Assembly: GCA_003550325.1 (NCBI GenBank)
Contig: QKWP01001214.1
Location: forward strand, 43,271-107,270
Source of the DNA: Gigaspora rosea
Lineage: Eukaryota; Glomeromycota; Glomeromycetes; Diversisporales; Gigasporaceae
Direction of reading: 5' to 3'
Length of the DNA: 64,000 bases
Shown: piece by piece, positions 34,265 through 46,334 of the stretch
How positions within the stretch are numbered: position 1 is the stretch's first letter
Layout of the letters: every line of letters begins with the position of its first letter
Notes under the pieces: generated by a model
The model's database searches: none
The model's input: the letters and a program-made list of their open reading frames with translations, nothing else
What the model was told of the DNA's origin: nothing
Made by a program: the position numbers and the translations under genes

Positions 34265-34967
34265 CAATGGTCTTTAGCAGATCCAAAGGTTTAATTAATT
34301 AATCTGAAGAACTTTAAACAAATCATATTATTCTCGCGTAATAAAAATAATGGTTTTACAACGTTGATTAACAGATCTGTTATCAAGAATTTAGCAAGAT
34401 TTTTAGATTCATTGCGAGATAAAAACGAATATTCTTGTAACTCGGTCATTTTTACAGTATAAGATCGATTTGACGAATGAAATTTCAATTTCGATTACGT
34501 ATTTTTTATAAAATTATTTTTATTAATTTGATAATGATTAGATTTTAAATTAATTTTAAATAAATTCTCCAACCAACCGAGTCAGTTTAGAATTCTATTG
34601 TAACCCAAATTGATTCGGAATCAACAAAAATTCAAATGACCCCTGTAGACCTAAATTTTAATTCTCATTTACCAGAGATTTAACATAATATATTTGCATG
34701 AAAGAACTTCGACATCAAGAATTTAATACTGTACTTGCAAGAACTAGCACGTACAGTATATGCACTTACAAAACATACAAACCAGAAACGTCTGAGTAAT
34801 AAACATTCATTTTGCCATTTTACGACGTATTATACGTTTTAAATGAAAGGAATTTTTTTTAAATTAAGACTTCACATTATATAATCATTGTATTATGTGC
34901 TTTGAATCTACATTGGAGATCACATCTCCAATAAAGAAATTTACAAACCATTCTCGTCATAGTAATC
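34265..34967 (+). repeat. Duplicated block 1, second copy, left part
   Basis: This is the counterpart of 11640-12300, in the same order and orientation. Alignment stops at CATTCTCGTCAT (about 34960-34967), where a 3.1-kb insertion begins. Confidence 0.85.
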
Positions 34968-36210
34968 GTAAATAAGGTAGCCGCGCGACGCTGTCACGCT
35001 AGAAACCAGGAACGAAGGTATAAAGTTAACGAATAGTCAATCAAACGTAAATAGGAAATCAAAAAGAAAAGAATACATATTTGAATGTTTAATGGATTGT
35101 TGATCTAGCATTTCATTAGTGTATTGCGATAGTGGTGGATAATTATATGTTTGTTATTTTAATAGTCTATGCTATTTATTATAAACTAATGTAACACGTT
35201 GCTCACGCAATGCGTTTAGTTAGTATAAATTTTTTTAGTTATTGATCAAATTTTATAGGAAAGAATTGAGTTTAAGTATAAGTCAGGGTGTTGTTTGAGA
35301 ATTAACAGCATTTAGGAAATTTATATTTTAACTTGATTTTAGCATATATACATGAAATTTTTAAAATAAGTAGTGCAACATTGTAAATATTTTTTTAAAA
35401 AAAACATTAAAGAAAATTTATTAAGAGAATAATACAAATTATATAATAGTAAAAAAAATTATTTAAGAAATAAAATTTTAAATGATAAAATAATTATATT
35501 TATTCATCATCTGAATTAGCTAAATCTATTACTAAAGATGATCGATTAGTATTGAATGTAGTTTGAATTGATCATTTTTTATTTTTATTTTGATTAGATT
35601 TAGTATTTTCTGGTTTTTTTTAGATAAGGGTATTTCATTTTCTTGATCAGAATTGTTAGAATTAATTGAGTTATCTATGATTTCCAGTTTATGCACGTTT
35701 GTTTGAATGAGTAATCATCTAAAATTATTGCTTCTGGAGTCTGAATTTTAGATGTTAGAATTGCTTTGATGAATATTTAGAAGCTTTGATCGTGTTTGAT
35801 TCGGCAAGATTGATAGGACGATATTCTTGATCATAACTTGCTCATCGATACGTATTTTAGTCTTAACATTTTGATCATGGGTTGTAAAACCAATCAAAAG
35901 CGTTAAACCATACTTACTCGATCATATTGCTACATTAGTTTTAGCACATTGATCGCATTTTGGATATAACCATTATTTTATTGGGTGGTGGGTCGACATA
36001 AAATTACAACTATAAGAATCGCAGAGAAAATTAGTAATTATTATAATCTGGACTGTAAAAATTCCGACAAAAAATTTACAAAAAACGGAAAAATCTAGAA
36101 ATTAATCATTAAATTTTTAGTGGAATGTAATTTTTTTCTAGTAATTGCTAATATATTCACTATTTTTTATTAATATCATGATTTTTTTTTTTATCTATTG
36201 CGGAGTAATT

Positions 36211-36268
36211 GTCCTTGTTCTTGCACTTGCGCTTGCATTTGCTCTTGTGTTTGCACTTGTTCTTGAAT
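36211..36268 (-). repeat. Hexanucleotide repeat encoding Gln-x dipeptides
   Basis: The plus strand reads irregular CTTGCA or CTTGTT hexamers. The minus strand would encode (Q-E/V/T/A/M)n for about 17 residues. No longer open frame contains it, so I list it as a microsatellite only. Confidence 0.6.
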
Positions 36269-36374
36269 TTTAGACCATTATATAAATGCTTCCAATTAGT
36301 GAAACATTTGATTGACTTTTTTTAGCTCAAAATAGTTTATATTTATTATAATTAAACTAGAATATGATCATGCG

Positions 36375-36389
36375 GGCGGCTTCGCCGCC
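36375..36389. repeat. GC-rich hairpin GGCGGC-TTC-GCCGCC
   Basis: This is a perfect 6-bp stem in an otherwise A+T-rich stretch, followed by ATATGCTAA. A GC hairpin shortly before CTRR is how Helitron 3' ends look. A matching 5' end was not found, so this is only a candidate. Confidence 0.4.
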
Positions 36390-36465
36390 ATATGCTAAAT
36401 GTAATAGATTTATTTGTTTTATTCTTATTTTTATTTCGGAAAGAAAATTTTTCTTAAGCTTCTCT

Positions 36466-36900
36466 ATCATTAGAAGTTTCGTCTTAAATTTAATGCACAA
36501 TTTGGGACCTTCCGGGCCAAAGCTAGTGCATTAGATTTAAAGTATTACTTTTAGTCATTAGGTGTTCCATCTTGGATTTAATGCACCAAATTTGGCCCTT
36601 CCGGGGCCAAAGCTGGTGCATTAAATTTAAAGCATTTCCTTTCCGAAATTAGGTTTCCATCCTTAATTCAATGCACCAAATTGGGCAAAGTTGATGCATT
36701 AAATTTAAAGCATTTCCTTTCTGTCATTAGATGTTCCGTCTTGAATTTAATGCACCAATTTGGGCACCCCGGGGGCCAAAGCTGGTGCATTAGATTTAAA
36801 AGCATTTTTTTCCGTCATTAGATGATCCGTCTTGAATTTAATACAACAATATGGACCCCTCCGGGCCAAAGCTGGTGCATTAACTTTAAAGCTTTTATTA
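36466..36900. repeat. Minisatellite of about 88 bp, five units, each with inner dyad symmetry
   Basis: Units start near 36468, 36556, 36647, 36725 and 36817. Each reads CATTAGATGTTCCGTCTTGAA, then TTTAATGCACCAA, a GGCC..CCGGGGCC core and TTGGTGCATTAAA-like sequence before AAAGCATT. The TTTAATGCACCA and TGGTGCATTAAA halves pair, so each unit can fold. Confidence 0.85.
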
Positions 36901-37478
36901 GTCATGTGAAACGATCATATTGTGACCTTATCACCTGCCAAATATAACAGTTACTGAATGTTACACATTCAATATATTCAGATCCGGATATTGGTAAATG
37001 AATATAGTGCATTGATCTACGTGCAGATAGAATGGCAAATCACGTAAATTTTGTATTGGGGGCTTAGGAGGCTGAGCTCACGATTCTTTCGTTGCCTTGC
37101 GTCATAATGTTTGACGATCATTGATCAATTCATTATACCGGCAAAAAATTCGAAGAAAAAAAATGTAAAATCTAAAAAATTTAAGTTGTTTTTTAAACGA
37201 TTCGATTTTTTTTGTTTTTTTTTCTGGTATGTTAAAATATATATATATATTTATATATATAATATATATAATAAAAATTTCCTTTTCTGGTGTTTCGAGG
37301 AAATTTTTTATATCGATCTCTGCATTAAAGAGACATAACAGCCAAAAATGAAACGATTCGTTACATGTAACATATAATAAACATTACACAACCATATATG
37401 GTAGGTCACGATGGTCAGCCCAAAATTATAAAGCGCACGTTTTACGATTTTAAGAGTTGTTTAAGGCGTTAAAAAAAC

Positions 37479-37645
37479 ATTGATATAAGCCTTATTCTGG
37501 TGTGATCACGTTAGAATACTTGATTGGCCAGTGGTTGATATAAGCCTTATTTTTGTGTGACCACGTTATGAACACTTGATTGGCCAGTGGAATAGACGGA
37601 TATTTGTGTTTTGATATAAGCCTTATTTTGGCGTGACCAGGCATC
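37479..37645. repeat. Tandem repeat of about 60 bp, two and a half copies
   Basis: TTGATATAAGCCTTATT followed by TGGTGTGATCACGTT and CTTGATTGGCCAGTGG occurs at 37479 and 37532, with a partial third unit at 37611. Confidence 0.75.
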
Positions 37646-38046
37646 CGATCATCCAAAAAACGTTTCGTAAATTTCTTTGACAATCAGTGATTATCATTTC
37701 ATCAACCCAATAAAAGATCCAACGAAAAAAAACAAAAATACCAAATATCAGGTAAATAGACAAATCAAATTGCATCGGGTCACCAATTTTTGCGGCGAAA
37801 ATTTTTGCCTTTACTATCGTTAGTTATTGCAACTGCGATATTGCTCATATGTGCGGTTAAGATAGGATATAAGGCGTGATGAATTTATACGTGAAGAATA
37901 ATGGCGTGATGCATTCATGCGTGAAAAATAACCAAAATTTGACGAATAAGTCATGCGGACCAATCAAACTTAAGATTTTGCGGACAAATACCACTCCAAA
38001 CAGCGTAAAACCATACACTTTGTGATTGCATCACTCCGTTCCTGGT

Positions 38047-38235
38047 AAATTTTTAAAAATTTCATTGTTTTGAAATTTTATTAATTCACTATATAAAGAG
38101 ATGAGATTTTAAATAGACTAGCTTTGAATTATAGAGATTTGGTTTTCACTATATTGGATTCTGAATTCTAAAAACAAATTAAACAGGAATTGAGTATTTA
38201 AACAAAAAATTTTATTATATTTTAACAAATCTGCC
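38047..38235 (+). repeat. Duplicated block 1, second copy, right part
   Basis: This matches 12325-12480, with shared TTCACTATATAAAGAGATGAG and TTAAACAGGAATTGAGTA. After about 38235 the similarity ends; the next 540 bases hold nothing I can assign. Confidence 0.8.
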
Positions 38236-38779
38236 ACTGAGGTTTCAAAATTAAAATTGAGAAATTTTATTTTATTTTGCCGGTTTATAGTTCATAGAAA
38301 AAATATTATTTAAAAATCCTATTTATTTGTTAAATTTCACCCAACTTGGACATCAAATATTCTCTGCACAATATATCTTTATTTCTTAATAGTACTTATT
38401 TCTTGCTTGATGCGACGACACGAAAGAAAAAGGTACTCTCGAACATAAATTTATCAATCCTTAAATAAGGTCTTAAGACGACATCATGCACTTTAATTTA
38501 AAAGAGATTAAATTTAGCATACGATAGTTTCAATAAAACCTATGATAATTTAAGAGATGTATCTTTCTTTCAATTGGTAACATCTATATAAATATTAGAT
38601 TTTTAATGAAGCAATTTAATAAACAAAAATACATTATTAGCCATTTTACATGATTAAATGCTTATTATAAAGACATATAACCAAATTTATCAGTGAACAT
38701 AAATAAATTCTTGATAAATAAAGGAATATAGTAATAAAATAATAATAAATAAATTCATTACATAAGCAATAAAAGGAAT

Positions 38780-40600
38780 TTGGATTATAATTCTTGAAAA
38801 CGAAAGAAAATAAAATTCGGAATCTGGTTTATCGGTTGAAGTATCGTCGATAACAGTCCATCCAATCACAGGAGAAACAACGGAATCACCATCAGAATCT
38901 TCAAGAATCTCTTGATTAGCACCAATAAATCCAGCAACAAATTTTAATTAGTGTCCAATGCTGGTTTCAAATGGGACTCCAACACTGCCGCGTGGAATAT
39001 ATTCAAGCTTTAAATAATCGGATTTAAAGTTTCTCTGGCAGAATCATAAGGAACGAAGCTTATTATTCATCCAGTAATATAAGTTCACACTTCTCCTGAA
39101 CCAAATTCTTCATCTATTTTCATGATTCTACTCCAAAAATCTTCATTAATTTCACCATGATAAGTTGTTACTAAATTCCAAATTATAGGTTCAAGGCAAC
39201 CCTATAAGAAAAATGGACCGTAAAGGTACGGGTTGGCTGAGTAAAGGCACGGGTTTTGGTGACACGGATTAAACCCGTATTTGGTACGTAGGAGGCTTGG
39301 ATTGGCACGGATTTTTGGCCCGTGGTGGACCGTATGCCCGTACAAAATGGACCGTTAATGACTCGGGTTTTGCAACACTTTACTAGTCCAAATGGCACGG
39401 GATTTGGCCAGGTAATTAACGTGAATTAACGTGTGATAAAAAAAAATACATACAAGTAGATTACATAAATTTATATCAACAATCAATACAATATAAACAA
39501 ACTAACAACTGCTCATGTATCAAAATTTTGCAAGGAATTTTTTTTGTTAAGACACCCAGAGCAGTTTCATTAGTGAAATTATGAGATATCGCAATTTTTT
39601 TTAAAAAATCGTATATTGATCTTTCGCTCTTCGTGAAACGAGCCAACACGTACCACCTTCGACACGTATCATTCCGTGAAATGAAGGTGCCATTACGTAT
39701 GACGTGTCATAACGTGCCACCTCCCCCGTACCACTTTTTACCGTTATATTCCGTCAACAGCTCTATACGTACCACTCCGACCGTGCCATTCCGCGGATTC
39801 CAGACACAACCCGCACCACATCCCGGACCACTTTTTTTATAGGGCAATCTAACCAAAATCTAATTCTAAATTTAATTTTTTTAACTGATTAACTTTTTCT
39901 TGAAGCTTCATCCAGTCTTCAAGCGTTCCTTCAAGTGTAATTTTTGGAATTCCACATTCAAAACAACAAATATACTTAAAATAGGCTTAACCATATTTAA
40001 TATGCAATGCGGTTTGCTGTTTAAGGAACATAAAGTTGTTGTCGAAAAGTTGCTACAAGATAATTCTTTTAGATTAATTTCTCCAGATTTTTGTCAGTTT
40101 TTATGACAAGCCTATTTACAGCTTCTGGCCAATCACCTTCAAGAGTACTTTCAGACAAAATATCATCAACGCAAATTACAATTTCTTTTTTTCCCTCATG
40201 TCGAAAGGAACTTTTACGGAATTTCTCAGCATTATAATTAATTTGACGATTAATTCCTTGAGTAATCGTAATCCAAATATCATCTGTGCTTAAGCACAAA
40301 TGTTTATGATAGTAATAGGCATGAAAAATAGCAGTTGCAAAGCCATTGATCAGCAAGGTTTTTCAAGAACGATTTTTTTAGATTCTACGGTGTTATCATA
40401 ATAAACAGAGACAGAATATACTTTTGTGTTCTTAAAACGATTGATATTTGATTTTTTACTGAAATATGAGGATCTAATTTATTGTCAAGCTGAATTTTGG
40501 GGGTTGGGATTTGAATGCTTCGAGTACGATTTGTTGGATTCTCTTTGCAAAGCTGCGAGACTAAATTATGATGCGGAATTTAGATTCAAGAGCCCATGAT
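38780..40600 (-). pseudogene. DUF4419-domain protein pseudogene, interrupted by an element
   Basis: The minus strand reads a fungal DUF4419 protein (function unknown). It begins with a weak N-terminus (about 40600-40360) and continues with NGFATAIFHAYYYHKHLCLS, DDIWITITQGI, RQINYNAEKFRKSSFRHEGK and IVICVDDI (40356-40140). These match the conserved start HAYxxHxxLxLxxDDxWLxIxQG of the domain. LGEINLKELSCSNFSTTT and a helical LKKLNLELDF follow. After the insertion come TTYHGEINEDFWSRI, EFGSGEV, ITGWIISFVPYD, PRGSVGVPFETSIG and VIGWTVIDD, the domain's C-terminal part. Several frame changes and stops are present, including a TGA at SGEV and a TAA after ETSIGH. Confidence 0.75.
39186..39850. mobile_element. 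GC-richer inverted-repeat element inside the DUF4419 pseudogene
   Basis: The left end (CAACCCTATAAGAAAAATGG) and the complement of the right end (ATTGCCCTATAAAAAAAGTG) match in an ACCCTATAA..AAAAA.TGG core. Multiple ACGGG and GTACGG or CGTACC motifs occur in mirrored order on both arms. No coding sequence is supported; the open frames are mirrored low-complexity. The exact borders and target duplication are not clear. Confidence 0.6.
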
Positions 40601-42234
40601 ATTTTTTATATATTTGTATTTTACGCTCAGTGCAGAAAGTAATACGCCCAACAAAATTTATTGTTTTCAAAATTTATTTGTTACTGTATCTGAGGAAATC
40701 ATTATTAAACTTCTGTATGATTATTTAAGTTTTCATTTGAAGCCACAAGTCAGATGCTATGATTTGCTATATGCACGCGACAAACAATCGTATAGAAGTT
40801 CATATCTAAATATCTATATTTCACATTGACTACTTAGCATTTATAATATTATTATACGTACGTATATTTTTACAAAAAAAACTGATTTAGGATAATACCG
40901 ACAGGAAGTTGAGTCCAAAAATGGTGTTTGAATATGAACTATGCTACCAAACATGTCATTACTATTTTCTGTATAAAATCTAGTGCTGTGAGTATACCAG
41001 GTGTGCAGAGTATTAGTGTATGTATTAGAACATAAAGTGCCGACCAGTCTATCCAAATATAAAGACTGGCATTGCACTTGAATATCTTTCACTTTTACAA
41101 AGCGCTTTTGCCTTTTTATATTTGCAATGACTGATGCTACTACATTCTTATATTACTTCTATATAATAACGATTGTGCTTTTACACATTACAGCATTTAA
41201 TAGACTACTAAAATTTTATTACGATGCATATATTTTCAAGAACATTTAACTTATTTCTAAAATCTCACCTTTATTTATATCCAGATAATTTGGTAGAGAC
41301 ATGAAATTTACGTAATAAGTATTTATAATTGTGTGTGGATATTATAAAATATTCGGCTTATTTATTAGTGATCTATAATGTTGACTCGCCAAATTATATG
41401 ATGCCCGTCTTTCTATCCATGAAATATATTGTACGTATTCTATTACTATCTTGCAGGAATCAAACAAACTGATTCCGATCAACTCACTGACAATCACTTT
41501 CAATGACTCATAGATTATTAACTTGCAGAAAATTTTATTTGCAGCAGTGTATTTCACATAACTCACTTCACAAACGAAGTAATTCTAGTCATTGTCGTTA
41601 TGGTTAGAATTAAAATTAGAGTCAAGATTGTGCGTTTATAAAAAATAACCTGTCTGTGAAATAAGCTGTTAGTGAAATATACTGACTACAAAATGAACTT
41701 GGCTGTAAATTAATCGTCTTAAAATAAGCTTCTCAGTGAAATGAATGTCTGTGAAATGTGATGTCTTTGAAATGTTTGTTGTTGAAATGATATGGACCCA
41801 AAATTCTTTATTGTCTGGGTATCTAAATCTTACAAAGTTCATATTTTTTATAATTTTTTTTTTGACTGCCGGCAGAGTTATTAGTAAACGAAAAAAGGTT
41901 AATAGAAAGAACGATAGTTAAATTAACCAAAAATGAATTGTGGGCATATTACCCTAGTTCGATCAACGCATTACTTGAAGAATAGATTGGATCGCATAAT
42001 CAAATTTCAGTAGAACATCAAAATTCCGGAAAGTGTCAGTATTAAAGGTCTGGCAATGCCTATGCCAGGCACATTGGCATCAGGCCAGACATTAATACCT
42101 TGTCCATTAGTACAAAACTTCTAGGCACATTATGTGTACGGATACAGAGAGTCAAGCATTATTAAAGACACAAGCACAGTGCCATTCGCTAAAGTGTCAA
42201 ATAGTGCTTGGCATTTTACATATAAACTTAACAA
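40601..42234. other. Intergenic stretch, possible decayed fold-back arms
   Basis: No gene is supported. Around 41485-41580 there are CACTGACAA and TTCACA motifs, and around 41645-41785 repeated GTCTGTGAAAT or TTAGTGAAAT motifs. They resemble, in decayed form, the inverted subrepeat arms of the element at 20455. The remainder shows nothing. Confidence 0.35.
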
Positions 42235-42490
42235 AAGTTCATGTCTAAATTTTTGTACCTGCGACCATGCCCATGCCAAATTTTGTATCTATACCTATGC
42301 CTGTGTCTAAGGTTCTTTTGTTGGCTTGCAAACCTCCTGTCAGAATAAAAAGCCAGTAACGTCCAGTTATTGTTTAATGCAGGTCTAACTTTGATATGTT
42401 CAACCCTAAATTTTGCTCAGGATTTTGGTTTCGCGACTAATCATGTATACTAGTTTGAAATATAGCATTACAGTAATTAATCAAACCAAA
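42235..42490 (+). repeat. Duplicated block 2, second copy
   Basis: This is the counterpart of 12515-12830 in the same orientation, ending at TTTGAAATATAGCA. It is separated from block 1 by the DUF4419 region and from the kinase by a further 2.5 kb. Confidence 0.75.
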
Positions 42491-42508
42491 ATTTATGATA
42501 GTGTCGAA

Positions 42509-43000
42509 GGCGGAAATCCGGGCCGGCGTCACGGGACGGACAACCACCAACCACCAAGACCAAAGAAACTCCTCACAATATAATCAATGTGAGAGGCGGT
42601 ACGATTTGGCAAGGCTAAGGCGTATCGGGTATAAGGTGAGTCCATGAAGCAAGTTTTTATTAACGAGGGACACAGAAATCAAGATCGGTTTCTAATCTTT
42701 ATTTACAAGACAAGACCTAATCAAAACTAATCAAAAACTCATACAGCGGAATAGTAAATTTTATACTATTCTACCTTCATATGGGATTCTCAATTTTTAT
42801 CTTCTATCCCACAATTTTTCTCACCAAAGGTCAGAATCACGCCATTTCGAAGCTTCTTCGATCTTGATTTAATGTCCTTCCCGATTTAGTCAATCGCTGG
42901 GCTGTGCGCAAGAACCGGTTTTTAACGGGTGATCATGGTACCTTCATGGTAACTCCGGCAAAAATCGACGTCACGTGTTTCCGAGCGATTCATTTCCGCC
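42509..43000. mobile_element. GC-richer 492-bp element with GGCGGAAAT ends (candidate)
   Basis: GGCGGAAAT at 42509 and ATTTCCGCC at 42992 are inverted. The enclosed sequence is clearly richer in G+C than the flanks and lies in the second copy of the duplication only. No target duplication or coding sequence was found, so the element status is an inference. Confidence 0.4.
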
Positions 43001-44210
43001 ATAAACATTGCGAGCTTTATATTTGATTGGATGGATGACCTACACGAAATGCAACACAAAATGGTTTAACTATTGGCGTAACGTTACAAAAATGGTTTGG
43101 CAACCACGGATATGAATGGCAAAACTCGATACTAAAAAATCGATAGAGCACTTCCAATCTATAAACTATCAAAGTGATTTAGTAATCTGGGAAGTAATTC
43201 GGAAGTTAGATGAGAGGTATGTTTGAACATTTAAATTTAGTCTATAGGTGCAATAGCTATAATTAAACCAATTTAAGCCGTTTATTTATGAAAGCTTATT
43301 CTTTATAAGCCTAACTAACAAAAAAAATAAGATTATAAATAGGCTAATACGTAATAATATGAAATTGAGAGTCATATGGTTTATATATTTCGTGAGTCGT
43401 GAGAAGAGTTAAAGCGAAGTAGTGGTGCTGTAACTTTATAACGATTATTCAATAAATTAAAGATTTGTTTGATATTAAAAGCTGTTTCCGATTATTTATT
43501 ATTATTACTATTATTTTACTTTTATTCTAGTATATGTTTAAATATTTATTGTATTTTTTGATTTGGTTCTTTTTTTTTTTTTTTTTGCGTAAAATAGTAT
43601 GTTTGAATTTGTAACAAAATTTTTTTTGTTGTCAGAATTTTGTTTGCAATAAGATTATAGGTTAGCTTTGAAGTTATTGATATTTTATGGTAAAAGCTTT
43701 TCCAGCATTAATTTAGTCACAGATATAATTATCTTTATATACTTTGGTTCTTTTATTGTTACGATTTAGAAGTTTAATAATTTTTCAATTATTTTCGATT
43801 AACCAATAAAATTTTTACAATATCACAGGATGATCTACAAATATTGTCCAATCACAATGAAAGTTTGCTGTGTACATATAGAATAGGATGTTTGTGTTTA
43901 AAACCCGTTGGAACTATGTTCGGAGCATAACCGATTTTCGAACTCAGTTTATATAAATGTACTAATAATTATGCTTTTTTTGAGCAGTTTAATAAAACCT
44001 ACTATCGCTATTAATTTTTATTAAAGCAAATACATGAATTTACATTTAAAGTTATTACAAATCAATATTGCTCACCCGATCTATTTCAAACTTGTTTGGA
44101 GATGATTTAATAATTAAAATCATGTGACCGCAAAAACTTGAGTTCTATTGGGTTCGGTTCCAAACAGGGTCGAACTGAGTTTCGGCAAGCAGGATAACAT
44201 CCCTAATATA
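43001..44210. other. A+T-rich intergenic stretch
   Basis: I see nothing that can be called. The open frames are short and compositional. Confidence 0.4.
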
Positions 44211-44498
44211 GGGGTCGTCTAAAGCGGAGACAAATCATGGGATCAACTGCCAATCAAATTATAGAATTTTGATGATCTTCGGCGAAGCAAAAATGAAAGA
44301 GAAGCGAAAACCTTGAAAAATACAAAAAACGGCAGTCTAAACCTACCTTGATGTGTTAATCAAAAATGTCGTGAAGGCAATTTTGCTTATATATATTTAC
44401 CTAAAACCTAATCTAACCCAAATATAGGACGACCCTAACCCTAAAGTTAATTGAAAAAATGATATTTAATATGAGTTGTCTCCGCTTTAGACGTCCCC
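44211..44498. mobile_element. MITE of the GGGG-TCTAAAGC family, 8-bp duplication
   Basis: The ends are GGGGTCGTCTAAAGCGGAGA and the complement of GGGGACGTCTAAAGCGGAGA. CTAATATA is repeated at 44203-44210 and 44499-44506. The interior matches the copy at 23108, including CAGTCTAAACC and GCAATTTT motifs. It lies about 480 bp upstream of the kinase start. Confidence 0.9.
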
Positions 44499-44977
44499 CT
44501 AATATAGAAACTAGTGAAACTCGTGTGGTAAATTTGAGAAACATGTGATTTTTGATTAATAAAAATAGAATAAATCGATTGCTAGGACTTTACTTATTTG
44601 TGCAGGTAATACAACATAATACAACCCAAAAAGGAAATTTAATTTTGTAAATAAACAAAGTTCGTAAAAACACAAATTTAGGGTTAGAAGGTTAGCGTTA
44701 AAGCTACGGCCATAGACTACTGCCCATTACATGTAAAATCACTCCCCCGACATTTTTAATTAGTGCACCAAGATATTTAAACACTAGTTTTGTGTATTTT
44801 CGCTTTTTTCTTCTTCCGCATGTGTTCGGAATTCCTGTCGGGCTGATCCGGGAACAATCAAATTCGAACTCAGATTTTGTATTACCGGCACAAATAAATA
44901 AATCCATGTTATGTATGTACAGTACGTACTGTACACATATTCTCTTCAGTCAACTCTTTTAGAATTTGAATACTTAA

Positions 44978-46334
44978 ATGTCAAATTGGATTGAAATTGC
45001 TATCGAAAAAAATTATATTACGTTATTCCAGCATGATTCTTTTCAAGACTGGAAAGTGATTGGTAGAGGAGCATTTGGCACTGTATACAGTGCATACTCA
45101 AAAGATGCAGAAAAAACTGTAGCTTTAAAGTGCCTTCATCATGATTTCACTAGTGATAATGGGAATGAATTTATTCAAGAAGTATTAAACATTTTATAAT
45201 ATAGTAATGCAGTATCTTTTTTTTTTTATTTGCATTATTTATGTATTCTTACATAATATACAACTATAAGGTTAAAAAAATTATTAGATTTACTCACCAT
45301 GATCATATAATACGATTTTTTGGAATAACTCAAGGTTTGTTAATTTGTTCTTATGAATTTAGCTGCTAATTTTTATTAATAATTTTGTGCACATTAGACC
45401 CAAAAGGCGAAACATATTATATGGTTCTTCAATACGCTAATAACAGTGACCTTCGTTGCTATTTAAGTAATCATTTTTTGGAATTAAATTGGGAAACTAA
45501 AATTAGAATGGCGAAAGAAATTGCTAGTGGGGTTAATTGCTTACACAATGCAAACATTGTTCATCGTGACCTTGTAGGATAATTTGTTTCGTTTTTATTA
45601 TTTTTTTTTCTTTTTAATTATACAGTATAATATTAATATTATTATAGCATGATAAGAATATTTTAGTGCATGACGATAGACTGTTGATTACGGATTTCGG
45701 CTTATCTAAATCATTAGAAAATAACACAAAATCTATCGTTGGTGGAACATGTGCTTATTCTGATCCAAAATATCTCCAAAATCCATTCTTATATAAACGA
45801 GGCAAACCTTCTGATATTTATAGTCTTGGTGTACTTTTCTGGGAATTATCAAGTGGTGTCCGTCCTTTTAAAAATATAACAGATCAGACAGGAATATCAT
45901 TTCTCGTAATTTCTGGTCAAAGAGAATCTCCAATTAATGGAACTCCAATGGATTTTTTAAACCTTTATAATATTGCTTGGAATGGTAATCCTGATTTACG
46001 TCCAAACATAGCTGAAATTCGTGATAAATTAAATAATATAGCAATGGATCAAATCTATTATGGTGAAGATGTAATAAATGAACATTATATGGTTCAGAGT
46101 AAACATGATCAATTTCTGAGTGAACAAGTCATTATCACAAATGATCAATATACGATTCCAAGCAATCTAAATATAGTTTCAAGTGAACAAGACATTATCC
46201 CAAATGACCAAGATACGATTCCAAGCAATCTAGATATAGTTTCAAGTGAGCAAGATATGAGTTTGCATGAACGAGATGTAATTCAAAGTGATCAAGATAT
46301 AGTACTGAGTGAACAAGAATACGATACAAGTTAG
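44978..46334 (+). CDS. TKL-type protein kinase, four exons, intact frame
   Basis: Exons are 44978-45181, 45271-45334, 45398-45573 and 45648-46334, all with GT-AG introns. They join to a frame of 376 codons. The N-lobe has GRGAFGTVYSAYS (ATP loop), TVALKCLHH (ATP-anchoring Lys) and EFIQEV (helix C Glu). The C-lobe has HRDLHDKNILV (catalytic Asp and Asn), ITDFGLS (metal-binding DFG) and GGTCAYSDPKYL in place of the usual APE. PSDIYSLGVLFWELSSG and LRPNIAEIRDKL follow. The last 90 residues are degenerate SSEQDII..DTIPSNLDIV repeats with no known domain. Such kinases are greatly expanded in mycorrhizal fungi, and the substrate is unknown. The start fits the paralogue at 13161 and the shared upstream CTTTTAGAATTT. 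An element lies 480 bp upstream. It is the only gene in the window I would call intact. Confidence 0.9.

Larger units (their letters stand above)
34968..38046. mobile_element. About 3.1-kb insertion in duplicated block 1, class unknown
   Basis: The left border has the GC-rich hairpin (GCGCGACGCTGTCACGC) followed by CCAGGAACGAAGG, and the right border ends CTCCGTTCCTGG. CCAGGAACG is therefore inverted at the two ends. The interior holds the tandem repeats listed separately and a GC hairpin at 36375. A weak minus-strand trace (YPKCDQCAKTNVA at about 35960, RSSLVIDLANSDDE at about 35510-35545) may be a decayed coding region of unknown identity. Comparison with 12300-12320 shows the insertion is absent from the other copy. 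Confidence 0.55.

Noticed and set aside
35460-36010. Decayed minus-strand gene with a Cys-rich YPKCDQCAK trace
   Set aside because: Too many stops and no domain I can name; mentioned only within the insertion entry.
44704-44907. Minus-strand frame of 67 codons upstream of the intact kinase
   Set aside because: No motif and low support; probably chance.
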